Shown here: one piece after another, positions 25,006 through 33,104 of the stretch
Numbering within the stretch: position 1 is the first letter of the stretch
Layout: the number at the start of each line of letters is the position of its first letter
From: an uncultured Prevotella sp.
GTDB lineage: Bacteria > Bacteroidota > Bacteroidia > Bacteroidales > Bacteroidaceae
NCBI GenBank assembly: GCA_946403845.1
Contig: CAMJBL010000016.1
Span: 1-47,858 of the forward strand
DNA: 47,858 nt
Reading direction: 5' to 3'
Made by a program: the position numbers and the translations under genes
Notes under the pieces: model-generated
What the model was told of the DNA's origin: nothing
What the model saw: only the letters and a program-made list of their open reading frames with translations
Databases searched by the model: none

Positions 25006-26967
25006 AATAAACTGACCCTCGCAGCACCTTGGGCCGTGGTGCTCAACCTGTTGTTGCTCTACATCGCCTACAGCATTACCCGACTGGCGTTCTTGTTCGA
25101 GAACTACAGCACTTACGAGCATGTGCTCAGTTCACCGAAGATATGGGACATCTTCTGGGGTAGCGTCTATTTCGACACCTCAGCCATTGCCTACACCAAC
25201 GCTCTCTATATCCTATTAGTACTGTTGCCTTGTCACTTGAAGGAAAATGCCACGTGGCAACATTTCTGCAAATGGCTCTATCTCATCGTCAATGGTCTGG
25301 GACTTGCTACCAATCTGGGCGATGCCGTCTATTTCCAATACACCGCCCGTCGCACTACCATCGCCTTTTTCAGCGAGTTTGGAGCCGACGACAAGTTAGG
25401 CAGCATCGTTGGCTTGGAGTTTCTACGCCACTGGTATCTGGTGTTGTTGTTTGTGGCGCTGATGCTACTACTTTGGCGTTGTTACGTCTTACCAACACCC
25501 CGTACCGAGCCCCGTAAGCACTATTACATCATCCATACGTTGTCGCTATTGGTAGCCGCTTTTCTCTGCTGGGCAGGCATGCGAGGTGGCTTCTGGGATA
25601 ACCGTCCTATCAAAATCAGTACGGCCAATCAGTTTATCGACCGTCCTAATGATGCGTCGCTGATACTGAACACCCCTTTCTCGTTGCTACGCACTATCGG
25701 TAAGCAAAATTATCACAATCCAGGCTACTACCAAGATCCGCAGGAGCTGGAGGCTATCTTTAGCCCTATCCATCCTAGCCTTTCTAGTCAGGCTAGAGAT
25801 TCTAGTCTAACTAGGAAAAATGTCGTCGTTATTTTCCTCGAGAGCTTCGGGCGCGAGTATGTCGGCTCTCTGAACCAAGAGATACTACCAGGCTATAAAG
25901 GCTACACCCCCTTCCTCGATTCGCTGATGCAACAAGCCATCAGTTTCCGCTATACCTATGCCAATGGTCGTGCCAGCGTCGATGCCATGCCTTCAGCACT
26001 TTCAGGTCTGCCGATGTTCGTAGAATCATTTGTAGCAGCTTCCCATGCCACGAATCATTTAGGAGGCATGGCCGCCTGTCTCGACAGTTTAGGCTACGAA
26101 ACGGCTTTCTTCCATGGGGCCCCTGCATCGAGCTTAGGATTCCAAGGCTTCACGAAAGCCACAGGTTTCCAGCAATGTTACAGCCAGGAGAATTTCGAGG
26201 CCGACCCACGTACCAACGGTCCTGCCGACTCCGACAACTGGTGGGGCATCTGGGACGAGCCTTTCCTACAGTATTTCCGCACGAAGATGAGCGATATGAA
26301 GCAGCCCTTCATGACAGCCCTCTTCACGCTATCGAGTCACCACCCCTTCCACGTGCCGGCCCAATATAAAGAGGTATTCAAAGAAGAAGAGATGCCCATC
26401 CATAAGTGCATCCGCTATACCGACCATGCCCTACAGCGCTTCTTCGAGGAAGCCAGCAAGGAGCCTTGGTTCAAGAATACCGTCTTTGTGATGACAGGTG
26501 ACCACACCAATATGAGCAACCATCCGGAATACAAGAGCAGTATCAATCAGTTCAGCACGTCGATCATCATCTATGACGCGAGTGGCGACCTCACACCAGG
26601 CATTCGCGACGGCATCGCCCAACAGACGGATATCCTACCAACCATCCTCAATCTCGTGGGTTACGACAAGCCTTATATGGCCTTTGGCTGTGACCTGTTA
26701 AACACGCCTGCCGAGGACACCTGGGCCATCAACTATCTGGATGGCATTTATCAGTATTGCAAGGGTGATTACGTGTTACAGTTCGATGGTCAGCAAGCCA
26801 TTGGCCTCTATGCCCTCACCGACTATCGTATGAACCATAACCTTATAGGTAATCATAAAGTTCAAAACTCAAAGCTCAAAGTTCAAAGTCAAAAAATGGA
26901 GCGCGAGGTCAAGGCCATCATCCAACAATATATGTCGCGGATGATCGACAACCGTCTGGTTCCCTAA
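25000..26967 (+). CDS. LtaS-like sulfatase-fold phosphotransferase, paralogue 3
   Basis: 655 residues starting with GTG in a GTGA overlap with the previous gene. Five N-terminal membrane helices, a short linker, and a sulfatase-fold domain with L-E-S-F-G-R-E-Y, Ser 326 in N-G-R-A-S-V-D, S-S-H-H-P-F and T-G-D-H-T-N. Like paralogue 2 it has Ser at the nucleophile position. The linker contains five CTAG nonamers (P-S-L-S-S-Q-A-R-D-S-S-L-T-R) and the C-terminus repeats K-V-Q-N-S-K-L-K-V-Q-S-Q. It is the last gene of the operon and overlaps the convergent GT11 gene by 4 nt. Three related enzymes in a row suggest different acceptors or steps of one envelope modification (inference). Confidence 0.86.
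   Translation: MKNKLTLAAPWAVVLNLLLLYIAYSITRLAFLFENYSTYEHVLSSPKIWDIFWGSVYFDTSAIAYTNALYILLVLLPCHLKENATWQHFCKWLYLIVNGLGLATNLGDAVYFQYTARRTTIAFFSEFGADDKLGSIVGLEFLRHWYLVLLFVALMLLLWRCYVLPTPRTEPRKHYYIIHTLSLLVAAFLCWAGMRGGFWDNRPIKISTANQFIDRPNDASLILNTPFSLLRTIGKQNYHNPGYYQDPQELEAIFSPIHPSLSSQARDSSLTRKNVVVIFLESFGREYVGSLNQEILPGYKGYTPFLDSLMQQAISFRYTYANGRASVDAMPSALSGLPMFVESFVAASHATNHLGGMAACLDSLGYETAFFHGAPASSLGFQGFTKATGFQQCYSQENFEADPRTNGPADSDNWWGIWDEPFLQYFRTKMSDMKQPFMTALFTLSSHHPFHVPAQYKEVFKEEEMPIHKCIRYTDHALQRFFEEASKEPWFKNTVFVMTGDHTNMSNHPEYKSSINQFSTSIIIYDASGDLTPGIRDGIAQQTDILPTILNLVGYDKPYMAFGCDLLNTPAEDTWAINYLDGIYQYCKGDYVLQFDGQQAIGLYALTDYRMNHNLIGNHKVQNSKLKVQSQKMEREVKAIIQQYMSRMIDNRLVP
25775..25819. repeat. 9-bp array (unit CTAGNNNNN), in coding sequence
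   Basis: Five nonamers starting CTAG, in the same frame and linker position as the array of paralogue 2 but two units shorter. The units CTAGTCAGG and CTAGAGATT are shared with paralogue 2. Confidence 0.9.
26859..26886. repeat. 7-bp array (unit AGTTCAA), in coding sequence
   Basis: The four-unit array and flanking bases match those at 24883 base for base, while the downstream codons of the two paralogues differ. Confidence 0.88.
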
Positions 26968-27794
26968 AGGATGTGTTGGAAAAGATCGTCGAAATAGCCG
27001 AACGAACTTTCGCTAAGAGGGGCATCGGCATCCATAATCCAATAGAGCGGTCGATTGTGATACATCGCTGCCACCAATGAGAACGTGCTGGGGGCACCGA
27101 TGAGGTAATCGCAATGGGACAACAGGCAGAGGTCTTCACCAGGATTGCCATCAGGGAAGACCACTTTGCATCCCGCCAACTGCTCGCAGAAGTAGTCACG
27201 CTTCAGTTTAGGATCATTACCGCAGATAAAGACATTCACCTGTTGGTCAGGATGCAGGGAGAGGAAACGACGGATGATGTCGACATATTGTTCATCGGAG
27301 AAGAAGAAGCGTCCGTCATAGAAGGTTGCATAATCGCCTCGCCGGATGTGCACGCCCAAGCATAGTTTTCTCACTCCACACTCCTCACTCCTCACTCCTC
27401 GAACTATCTCTGCCACCTTCTGCTCGATATCCTCATGAAAGGCAAACAACTCAAGAATCTCCGACTTATATTTCAGAAAGAGATCATACCAATGCGCCTC
27501 CCATCCTGTGACCACCACCTGACGACAACGCATCATCTGCGCCTCTTCCTCCTGATAATCCTTATCTTTCTCATCAAAGTGGATGGTGGGTATGAGTCCC
27601 CATTTGGCTGCATACTTTGCAAAGACGTATGTGGCAAAGTTATGATGGGGCGTATCGCAGATATGGAAATAGGGATACTTATACGCAAAGCGCATCGACA
27701 TGGTCTTGCGTCCATGCGCCCTTCCCCAGGCATACACATGCCCGTATTGAAGGATATTATTAGCCATCCGACCCCTATCGTGTACGAATATCAT
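26964..27794 (-). CDS. GT11-like fucosyltransferase (alpha-1,2-fucosyltransferase family)
   Basis: 276 residues, cytoplasmic. The N-terminus (M-I-F-V-H-D-R-G-R-M-A-N-N-I-L-Q-Y) corresponds to the G-G-L-G-N-Q-M-F-Q-Y donor-binding segment of GT11, although the usual G-N-Q is changed. The family motif H-I-R-R-G-D-Y is intact near residue 149. C-terminal G-A-P-S-T-F-S and the acidic D-D-L-F fit. GT11 enzymes add fucose from GDP-fucose to galactose in O-antigen or capsule-type glycans. A 7-bp array inserts G-V-R-S-E-E-C-G-V-R before the H-I-R-R-G-D motif. The -7 box ends only 4 nt before the ATG, so the mRNA is probably leaderless. Converges with the LtaS operon. Confidence 0.78.
   Translation of the reverse strand: MIFVHDRGRMANNILQYGHVYAWGRAHGRKTMSMRFAYKYPYFHICDTPHHNFATYVFAKYAAKWGLIPTIHFDEKDKDYQEEEAQMMRCRQVVVTGWEAHWYDLFLKYKSEILELFAFHEDIEQKVAEIVRGVRSEECGVRKLCLGVHIRRGDYATFYDGRFFFSDEQYVDIIRRFLSLHPDQQVNVFICGNDPKLKRDYFCEQLAGCKVVFPDGNPGEDLCLLSHCDYLIGAPSTFSLVAAMYHNRPLYWIMDADAPLSESSFGYFDDLFQHIL
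27370..27397. repeat. 7-bp array (unit CTCACTC), in coding sequence
   Basis: Four heptamers CTCACTC/CACACTC/CTCACTC/CTCACTC. They encode a charged loop in the GT11-like protein. Confidence 0.87.
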
Positions 27795-27798
27795 GCTG

Positions 27799-27806
27799 CA
27801 AAGATA
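27799..27806 (-). promoter_or_regulatory. -7 box for the GT11 gene
   Basis: TATCTTTG on the minus strand ends 4 nt before the ATG at 27794, which implies a leaderless or almost leaderless transcript. Confidence 0.65.
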
Positions 27807-27958
27807 CGATTAAGTGAGCAAAAAACCAAATTTAATTTGAGTTTTTTCGAACGTGAGTATCTTCGAGCGTAGCTCAGAGGTACGAATAAGTGAGTGAAAT
27901 TCCAAATTAATTTCCATTATAACTTAATATTTGGCCTGCTTTTGCGTATTATATATGT

Positions 27959-28471
27959 ATGACACGCTCAGAATTCGAACATATTGCCCAGCAGTTAAGG
28001 TCGCAGATGCTGAAAGTAGCGCTCGATTTTTTCGGATCACAGGATGATGCCGAGGATGCAGCGCAGGAGGCGATGCTGCAGCTATGGCACTATTGTGAGC
28101 ATATCGATACGAAAAGGAATGTGGAGGCTCTGGCCGTCAGGGTAGCGAAAAACTGCTGTGTCAGCATGTATCGGAAGCATCAGCGGATGACGAATGGCGT
28201 TAACATCGACACGCATCCCATGCGCCAGATAAAAGGCGAGGACTCCCCACAACAGCAGTTAGAAGCCGAGGATCTGCAGCGGATGTTAACTGAAGTGGTA
28301 GCTCAGTTGAAGCCACGAGAACGACAACTCTTCGAGATGCGACAATCAGAAGGTCTGTCAACAGAGGAAATCGCAGAACAGACAGGCATTCCGAAAACCT
28401 CAGTCGCCGTCATGGTCTCGACAGCCAGAAAGAAAGTATTCACAGAATTAAAAAGGAGGATGAAACAATGA
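27959..28471 (+). CDS. ECF-type RNA polymerase sigma factor
   Basis: 170 residues. Region 2 (about 10-80) has F-F-G-S-Q-D-D-A-E-D-A-A-Q-E, the sigma-70 core-binding signature. Region 4 (about 110-165) has L-K-P-R-E-R-Q-L-F, then S-T-E-E-I-A-E-Q-T-G-I-P-K-T-S-V as helix-turn-helix. It lacks regions 1 and 3, so it is extracytoplasmic-function type. No TAnnTTTG box is seen in the 150 nt upstream, and the region is very AT-rich. It may therefore be read from an alternative promoter, possibly its own (inference). The stop overlaps the next gene by 4 nt, which is the usual sigma/anti-sigma arrangement. Confidence 0.92.
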   Translation: MTRSEFEHIAQQLRSQMLKVALDFFGSQDDAEDAAQEAMLQLWHYCEHIDTKRNVEALAVRVAKNCCVSMYRKHQRMTNGVNIDTHPMRQIKGEDSPQQQLEAEDLQRMLTEVVAQLKPRERQLFEMRQSEGLSTEEIAEQTGIPKTSVAVMVSTARKKVFTELKRRMKQ

Positions 28472-28935
28472 CAAACAAGGATATTCAACAACTGATTGAC
28501 AGATATCTCGAAGGTGAGACCTCACCAGCCGAGGAACGTCAGCTAGCGCTTGCCCTCCAGCAGCGCGAGGAGATGTCCGACGACTGGCAAGCCGTCAGAC
28601 TGATGCTTGGCGAACTCACGTTGGGCGAAGCAGAATACGACGCCATCGTGTCGCAGCGTGACAGCAAGCCCTCTGCCCTGCTGATTGCCCTGCGCGTCAT
28701 CTCGTCCATTGCCGCCATCTACTTAGTGGGCCTCTTCTTCTATCTGCAGACGGAGACGCCAACGAAGCCTATGGCCACCAATTATCAAAAAGTAGAAAAA
28801 GAGCAGCCGGCCCCACAACCAGCCTACTGCACAGAAGGAACACCCCGGGAAATCCTGATGTGCTATCTGGAACACAAGCAGGCGCGGCCCAATACTTACA
28901 AACAATTAAAACAGATGAATTATGAAAACCAATAG
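28468..28935 (+). CDS. Probable anti-sigma factor, single-pass membrane protein
   Basis: 155 residues. An N-terminal cytoplasmic part (I-Q-Q-L-I-D-R-Y-L-E-G-E-T-S-P-A-E-E) has the short helix pattern seen in Bacteroidetes anti-sigma factors. One membrane helix follows (about 70-90; A-L-R-V-I-S-S-I-A-A-I-Y-L-V-G-L), then a periplasmic tail rich in Pro and Gln with one Cys pair (C-T-E and M-C-Y). No zinc-binding HxxxCxxC motif is present. The function is inferred from its overlap with the ECF sigma gene and its topology. It overlaps the next gene by 14 nt. Confidence 0.75.
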   Translation: MTNKDIQQLIDRYLEGETSPAEERQLALALQQREEMSDDWQAVRLMLGELTLGEAEYDAIVSQRDSKPSALLIALRVISSIAAIYLVGLFFYLQTETPTKPMATNYQKVEKEQPAPQPAYCTEGTPREILMCYLEHKQARPNTYKQLKQMNYENQ

Positions 28936-30073
28936 ATTCCTTTTTATCGCAGCAGCTGTAATGCTACTGATGACATCGTGTCTTGACAAAGACGCACGTA
29001 TGCTGACCATCATCAACCAAGATGGCACCTGTAGCCGCGAGATGACGTTTTCTTCCGATTCTCAAAGCGTGATGCTCCCCCTCAGCGAACCCATCAACAA
29101 CAATGGCATGATCTACCGCGCCGGTTGGCTGCGAACATGGTCTGTAAAGGGCGACTCCGTCCAACATCCTTGCCCTATGACTCAGCAGCAATGGGATAGT
29201 CTGCAGCGCGCATTACCCAATCAGGATATCAGTTCCAAAATCCTGATGCATACCAGGCAGAACTACCCGTCAGTCAACGAGATGGGCGACTCACTCATTC
29301 GGGCAGCGCAGGATCTGATTAAGGATACGGCATCACTCGAAAAGCACTTTAAGTGGTTCTATACCGACTACGTCTATCAGGAAACGCTTTCCTTCGCCGT
29401 TATCGATAAACTATTCCCCATTCCCCTGGATCGCTATGTAAGTGCAGATACCGCATCCTATTGGTTTACGGGCCAGCCCAACCTCGCCGAAGGACTCACA
29501 GGAGCTGAACAGAAAGAACTGCTCGACGATATAGAGCCCCGTATCCTCCAATGGTTCAATGCCTGCTCAATGGCCCATATTTGTGAAGTCATCGCCAACG
29601 AACATTACGATAAGGTTAAGAATCCGCCTGTAACCAAAGAACAGTTCGTGGCCTTAACGGATTCCATCGTCATGACGCCTGATGTGGATAAAATAGACTT
29701 TGGAGGCAATCTCGACCAGGTTATCAAGATTCTCGAGAATTTCTATCATTCCGATGCCTACACGCCATTATTCAAAGATAGCGACATATGGAAAATGCGT
29801 CTTGATGAGAAACAGAAAAGCTATGCGTATCTTGTAGCGATGGCGCCGCAACTGGATTACGTGTTGCCCGGTAAGATTGTTGATGGTGGCGATGGCATGA
29901 TAGAAGGCAACCTCATCCGCTACAAGTTCTCTGGCGAACGACTGATCCCCCATCCCTATATCATCTCCGTCACCTCGCGGGTTACCAATGTCTGGGCTTT
30001 CATCGTCACATTCCTCGTCATCCTGCTCGCCATCGGCAGCTTCCTCTATCGCAGGAGGCCGAAGAAAGTGTGA
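28922..30073 (+). CDS. Lipoprotein with C-terminal membrane helix, third gene of an ECF sigma operon
   Basis: 383 residues. The signal peptide ends in lipobox L-M-T-S-C (Cys 20). A large, mostly soluble part (about 25-350) has no motif I recognise. The C-terminus is a single hydrophobic helix (V-W-A-F-I-V-T-F-L-V-I-L-L-A) followed by a basic tail (Y-R-R-R-P-K-K-V). Lipid anchor and helix together would fix the protein in the inner membrane with the bulk in the periplasm. It overlaps the anti-sigma gene by 14 nt, so it may sense or transmit the signal controlling the sigma factor (inference). It converges with the LpxL-like gene, 4 nt apart. Confidence 0.72.
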   Translation: MKTNRFLFIAAAVMLLMTSCLDKDARMLTIINQDGTCSREMTFSSDSQSVMLPLSEPINNNGMIYRAGWLRTWSVKGDSVQHPCPMTQQQWDSLQRALPNQDISSKILMHTRQNYPSVNEMGDSLIRAAQDLIKDTASLEKHFKWFYTDYVYQETLSFAVIDKLFPIPLDRYVSADTASYWFTGQPNLAEGLTGAEQKELLDDIEPRILQWFNACSMAHICEVIANEHYDKVKNPPVTKEQFVALTDSIVMTPDVDKIDFGGNLDQVIKILENFYHSDAYTPLFKDSDIWKMRLDEKQKSYAYLVAMAPQLDYVLPGKIVDGGDGMIEGNLIRYKFSGERLIPHPYIISVTSRVTNVWAFIVTFLVILLAIGSFLYRRRPKKV

Positions 30074-30077
30074 TAAA

Positions 30078-31022
30078 CTACTCCTCCTCTACGCCTTCTC
30101 TGGGAACAACCTTTCCATCAACAACCTGGAAGCGGCGATCGAACTCTTCGCGCGTGCGCTTCCAGCGGTTGTGGCTCCAAAGCCAGAGTTCTGGCTGACG
30201 ACGGATACTGGCCTCCAACATCTGATGATAGATGTCTGTCGCCTCGTATTCTTTGAGTTGTTCTGGCGTACGGGTAATCAACTTGAACTCTGCCTCATAA
30301 TAGCCCCGTTTCTTCTGTGTCACCTCAAGGAAGAAGATGGCCTGACGATTCTTGATAGCGATACGTTCCGTGCCTGTCATCACGGGCGTATCGTGATTCA
30401 AAAACCAACACCAATGATGGATGTTGTTCCAATGGGGCACCTGATCACCCAGATAGCCGAACACCGTAGGCTGTTGCTTACGCTTGTATTCGATCGTCTT
30501 GCGCAGGATGTCCACCAAAGGGATGCACTCCGCTCCCCAACGTTCGCGCAGACGCAGGAACAATTTGTCGAAGGCTTCATTCTCCAAAGCATGATAGAGC
30601 TGTCCGCATTGGGCTTTTTCCGACACCCACAAAGGCAGCGAGGTAATCCACTCCCAATTGATGGTATGCCCCAGATAGACAGCACACGACTGCCCCTCAG
30701 TCACACAGGCATTAACTGTATCAGTACCTTTAAAAACCATGTGGCGACGCATCTGACTGCGACTCATCGTCGTCATCTTCACCGTTTCCACAAAGTAATC
30801 GCAGAGTCGGTGATAGAACCTCCGCTCTATCTCGCGAATTTCTGTCTCAGACTTCTCGGGAAACGAACTGGTGAGATTCTGACGCACCACCTTCACCCGA
30901 TAGCCTATCAGACGATAAAGAATCAGGTAGACGAAATCGCTGAAGAGATAATGAATGCAGAATGGCAACAGCGAAAGCAGATACCAGAGGGCATAGACGA
31001 TATAATAGACCACCTTCTTCAT
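30078..31022 (-). CDS. LpxL/HtrB-like lipid A acyltransferase
   Basis: 314 residues from the ATG at 31022; a TTG one codon earlier is not needed. N-terminal hydrophobic helix (V-V-Y-Y-I-V-Y-A-L-W-Y-L-L). The acyltransferase motif is H-T-I-N-W-E (H-x4-E type) in G-H-T-I-N-W-E-W. F-G-Y-L-G-D-Q and M-T-G-T-E-R are the other conserved blocks. The enzyme transfers a secondary acyl chain to the lipid A precursor at the inner membrane. A 7-bp array lies between this start codon and the stop of the upstream GT4 gene, with which it probably forms an operon. The position in a glycan gene region fits an LPS role. Confidence 0.88.
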   Translation of the reverse strand: MKKVVYYIVYALWYLLSLLPFCIHYLFSDFVYLILYRLIGYRVKVVRQNLTSSFPEKSETEIREIERRFYHRLCDYFVETVKMTTMSRSQMRRHMVFKGTDTVNACVTEGQSCAVYLGHTINWEWITSLPLWVSEKAQCGQLYHALENEAFDKLFLRLRERWGAECIPLVDILRKTIEYKRKQQPTVFGYLGDQVPHWNNIHHWCWFLNHDTPVMTGTERIAIKNRQAIFFLEVTQKKRGYYEAEFKLITRTPEQLKEYEATDIYHQMLEASIRRQPELWLWSHNRWKRTREEFDRRFQVVDGKVVPREGVEEE

Positions 31023-31028
31023 CAACTC

Positions 31029-31063
31029 TCAACTATAAACTTTAAACTATAAACTATAAACCT
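31029..31063. repeat. 7-bp array (unit TAAACTN) at a gene junction
   Basis: Five heptamers (TCAACTA, TAAACTT, TAAACTA, TAAACTA, TAAACCT). The stop codon of the GT4 gene (31047-31049, minus) and its last residues V-Y-S-L lie within the array. Confidence 0.88.
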
Positions 31064-32162
31064 CCCTAATCTTGGCGTAATAATGCGCGTAGTTCAGATG
31101 GTCGTCGAAGTCTGCCTTCGCCTGCTGACCCAAGCGCTGACGCAAGGCCGCATCATCAACCATACGGGCGATAGCCTCAGCAAGTGCCTTGGCATCACCA
31201 GGAGGCACCAACAGACCATTCTGCTCCTGCACCACATACTCACGCTGTCCGCCATTATCGGTGACAATCACAGGATGTCCCTGCGACATATACTCCTGTG
31301 GCGAGAGCGGACAACCCTCCTGCACAGTAGAGGCCAGGATGCCGAAGTCGGCAGCTGCGACGTATGGCAGGACAGGATGAACGAAACCTGCAAAGATCAC
31401 CTTTTCAGAGAGGCCCTTCTCCGCAACGACCTGCTTCAGATGGGCCGTATATTCCTCGCTCCCTCTACCTACTAATATTAAGAGGTAAGAGGCGAGAGGT
31501 GAGAGGTGAGAGATATCTCCATGACCACCCTCGAGAAGGGCAAGGGCTTCCAAAAGGGTATCGAGGCCCTTTTCCGGATCCAGACGTCCATGAAACATGC
31601 CAATGACACAATCATCAGGAATCTGATACTTGCTTCGGATATCGGCTGTGGTCACATTCTCTGGTACCACGATACTCGTATGCACAATTCCCAATTTGTC
31701 AGCATCGATGGTGGGATTGGTACTGAGAAACGCCGACTTTGACAATTCGGAATCAAAGATCAGACGATCCAAATGACGATAGAGCCAACGGTAAAGCAAC
31801 GTATTCTTACCTTTACGGGTGAGATGACGACACATCACCACCCGCACCTGCTTATTACTCGAAAGACATCGGGCATAACAGGCGGTAAAGGCATCCTTGA
31901 AGTTATGGGCATGGATGGTGCAAGGCCCTGCCTTACTGATAACCTTTGCCATCTGCCAGGCGCTCTTCACATCGAGGGCACCTCCCAAAGCCAATGGCAA
32001 CACCTTCAATCCTGCCTCAGCATACTTGTGTGTGATTGCCTCAACAGGTTTGCAGAAGATGGTAATCTCAATGCCGTCTGCCTGCTGGCGCTGACTCAGG
32101 TCAAAGACGTATTGCTCGCCTCCACCCCACTCCTTATTCGATACAATATGGAATACTTTCAT
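31047..32162 (-). CDS. GT4-family glycosyltransferase
   Basis: 371 residues with a GT-B fold. The N-terminal start (M-K-V-F-H-I-V-S-N-K-E-W-G-G-G-E-Q) is the acceptor-side Gly-rich loop. M-F-H-G-R-L-D-P-E-K-G and the donor motif E-G-C-P-L-S-P-Q-E (E-x7-E) near 290 are typical GT4 features. It uses a nucleotide sugar to extend an envelope glycan; donor and acceptor are unknown. A 7-bp array encodes H-L-S-P-L-A-S-Y-L-L-I in the middle, so the insert joins the two Rossmann domains near the hinge. The -7 box (32167-32174) ends 4 nt before the ATG, so the mRNA is probably leaderless. Confidence 0.88.
   Translation of the reverse strand: MKVFHIVSNKEWGGGEQYVFDLSQRQQADGIEITIFCKPVEAITHKYAEAGLKVLPLALGGALDVKSAWQMAKVISKAGPCTIHAHNFKDAFTACYARCLSSNKQVRVVMCRHLTRKGKNTLLYRWLYRHLDRLIFDSELSKSAFLSTNPTIDADKLGIVHTSIVVPENVTTADIRSKYQIPDDCVIGMFHGRLDPEKGLDTLLEALALLEGGHGDISHLSPLASYLLILVGRGSEEYTAHLKQVVAEKGLSEKVIFAGFVHPVLPYVAAADFGILASTVQEGCPLSPQEYMSQGHPVIVTDNGGQREYVVQEQNGLLVPPGDAKALAEAIARMVDDAALRQRLGQQAKADFDDHLNYAHYYAKIREVYSL
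31482..31509. repeat. 7-bp array (unit GAGGTGA), in coding sequence
   Basis: Four heptamers GAGGTAA/GAGGCGA/GAGGTGA/GAGGTGA plus a partial fifth, inside the GT4 gene near the inter-domain hinge. Confidence 0.85.
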
Positions 32163-32166
32163 GCCG

Positions 32167-32174
32167 CAAAGATA
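32167..32174 (-). promoter_or_regulatory. -7 box for the GT4-LpxL genes
   Basis: TATCTTTG on the minus strand, ending 4 nt before the GT4 start codon. Confidence 0.65.
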
Positions 32175-32237
32175 CTATTTTTAATTCATTTTTGGACAAA
32201 AATATTCATATTATTCACATTTCTTTCCGAAAATTGT

Positions 32238-32245
32238 TATCTTTG
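32238..32245 (+). promoter_or_regulatory. -7 box for the LicD gene
   Basis: TATCTTTG, 10 nt before the ATG at 32256. It fixes that start against a much longer open frame from 31773. Confidence 0.7.
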
Positions 32246-32255
32246 CAGCAGAATT

Positions 32256-33104
32256 ATGGCATCATACGATATAGAGACACTCCACCAGCATATTCTGCAG
32301 ATACTCCTGTCTGTAGACCGTGTTTGTCAGACGCACAACATCAGATACTACTGTTGGGCGGGCACAATGCTGGGTGCCATCCGTCACAAGGGCTTCATCC
32401 CCTGGGACGACGATATGGACATCTGCATGCCCCGTCCCGACTACGACCGATTCATGATGCACGCCCACGAATGGCTGCCCGAGCCGCTTGAAGCCCTTTG
32501 CATCGAGACATCGCCCACCTATCCTGGTGGCTTCGGCAAGATTGTCGACAGCAGCACCACCCTGATAGAGCGTGCGCACAGCGATTATCTCGCCGGCATC
32601 TATATCGACGTGTTCCCCATCGATGGCATGACGACTAATCCCCTGATGAAGCGACTGGCTGTAGCGCGCTATAAAGCCTGCGACAAACTGCTCTATTTCC
32701 TGCATCGTGACCCCTATAAGCATGGTCACGGACCCAGTTCATGGCCCATCCTGCTGATTCAGCGCTGCTTCACCCACGAATGGGCACGTCGCCAGTTGCG
32801 GGCCGCTTATCTGGCTTACGACTACGATAAGTCAGAGTATGTGTTGGATTACGACGATGGCGTGCAGGGTGTGATTCCTAAGACGATGTTAGGCACGCCA
32901 CAGCCAGTTGAGTTTGAAGGACATACTGTCATGGGCGTAGAACATGCTGACACGTACCTAAAGAACAAGTATGGCGATTATATGGTTATTCCGCCACACG
33001 ACAACCAGCGCCAGCATAATTTCTTCTACTTAGACTATAATCTGCCTTATAAGGAGTATAAGGACCAGCGTGCTTTTGTTAATCGCGATAACGCTTCTCA
33101 ATGA
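32256..33104 (+). CDS. LicD-family phosphotransferase (nucleotidyl/phosphocholine type)
   Basis: 282 residues. Contains the family core Y-Y-C-W-A-G-T-M-L-G-A-I-R-H-K-G-F-I-P-W-D-D-D-M-D, with the catalytic acidic cluster D-D-D-M-D. Then follow Y-I-D-V-F-P-I-D-G and a C-terminal W-rich part. LicD proteins attach phosphocholine or a similar phospho-substituent to surface glycans. A preceding frame to 31773 is a shadow because it runs antisense through the GT4 gene. The 3' end overlaps the convergent GT2 gene by 26 nt. Confidence 0.9.
   Translation: MASYDIETLHQHILQILLSVDRVCQTHNIRYYCWAGTMLGAIRHKGFIPWDDDMDICMPRPDYDRFMMHAHEWLPEPLEALCIETSPTYPGGFGKIVDSSTTLIERAHSDYLAGIYIDVFPIDGMTTNPLMKRLAVARYKACDKLLYFLHRDPYKHGHGPSSWPILLIQRCFTHEWARRQLRAAYLAYDYDKSEYVLDYDDGVQGVIPKTMLGTPQPVEFEGHTVMGVEHADTYLKNKYGDYMVIPPHDNQRQHNFFYLDYNLPYKEYKDQRAFVNRDNASQ

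Noticed and set aside
27866..27890. tRNA-like D-arm (TAGCTCAGAGGTA) upstream of the ECF sigma gene
   Set aside because: The expected complementary bases, anticodon arm and T-arm are missing, so it is a chance match or part of a weak minus-strand promoter.
31773..32255. N-terminal extension of the LicD protein
   Set aside because: The region is antisense to the GT4 gene and upstream of the promoter at 32238; the LicD family starts at 32256.
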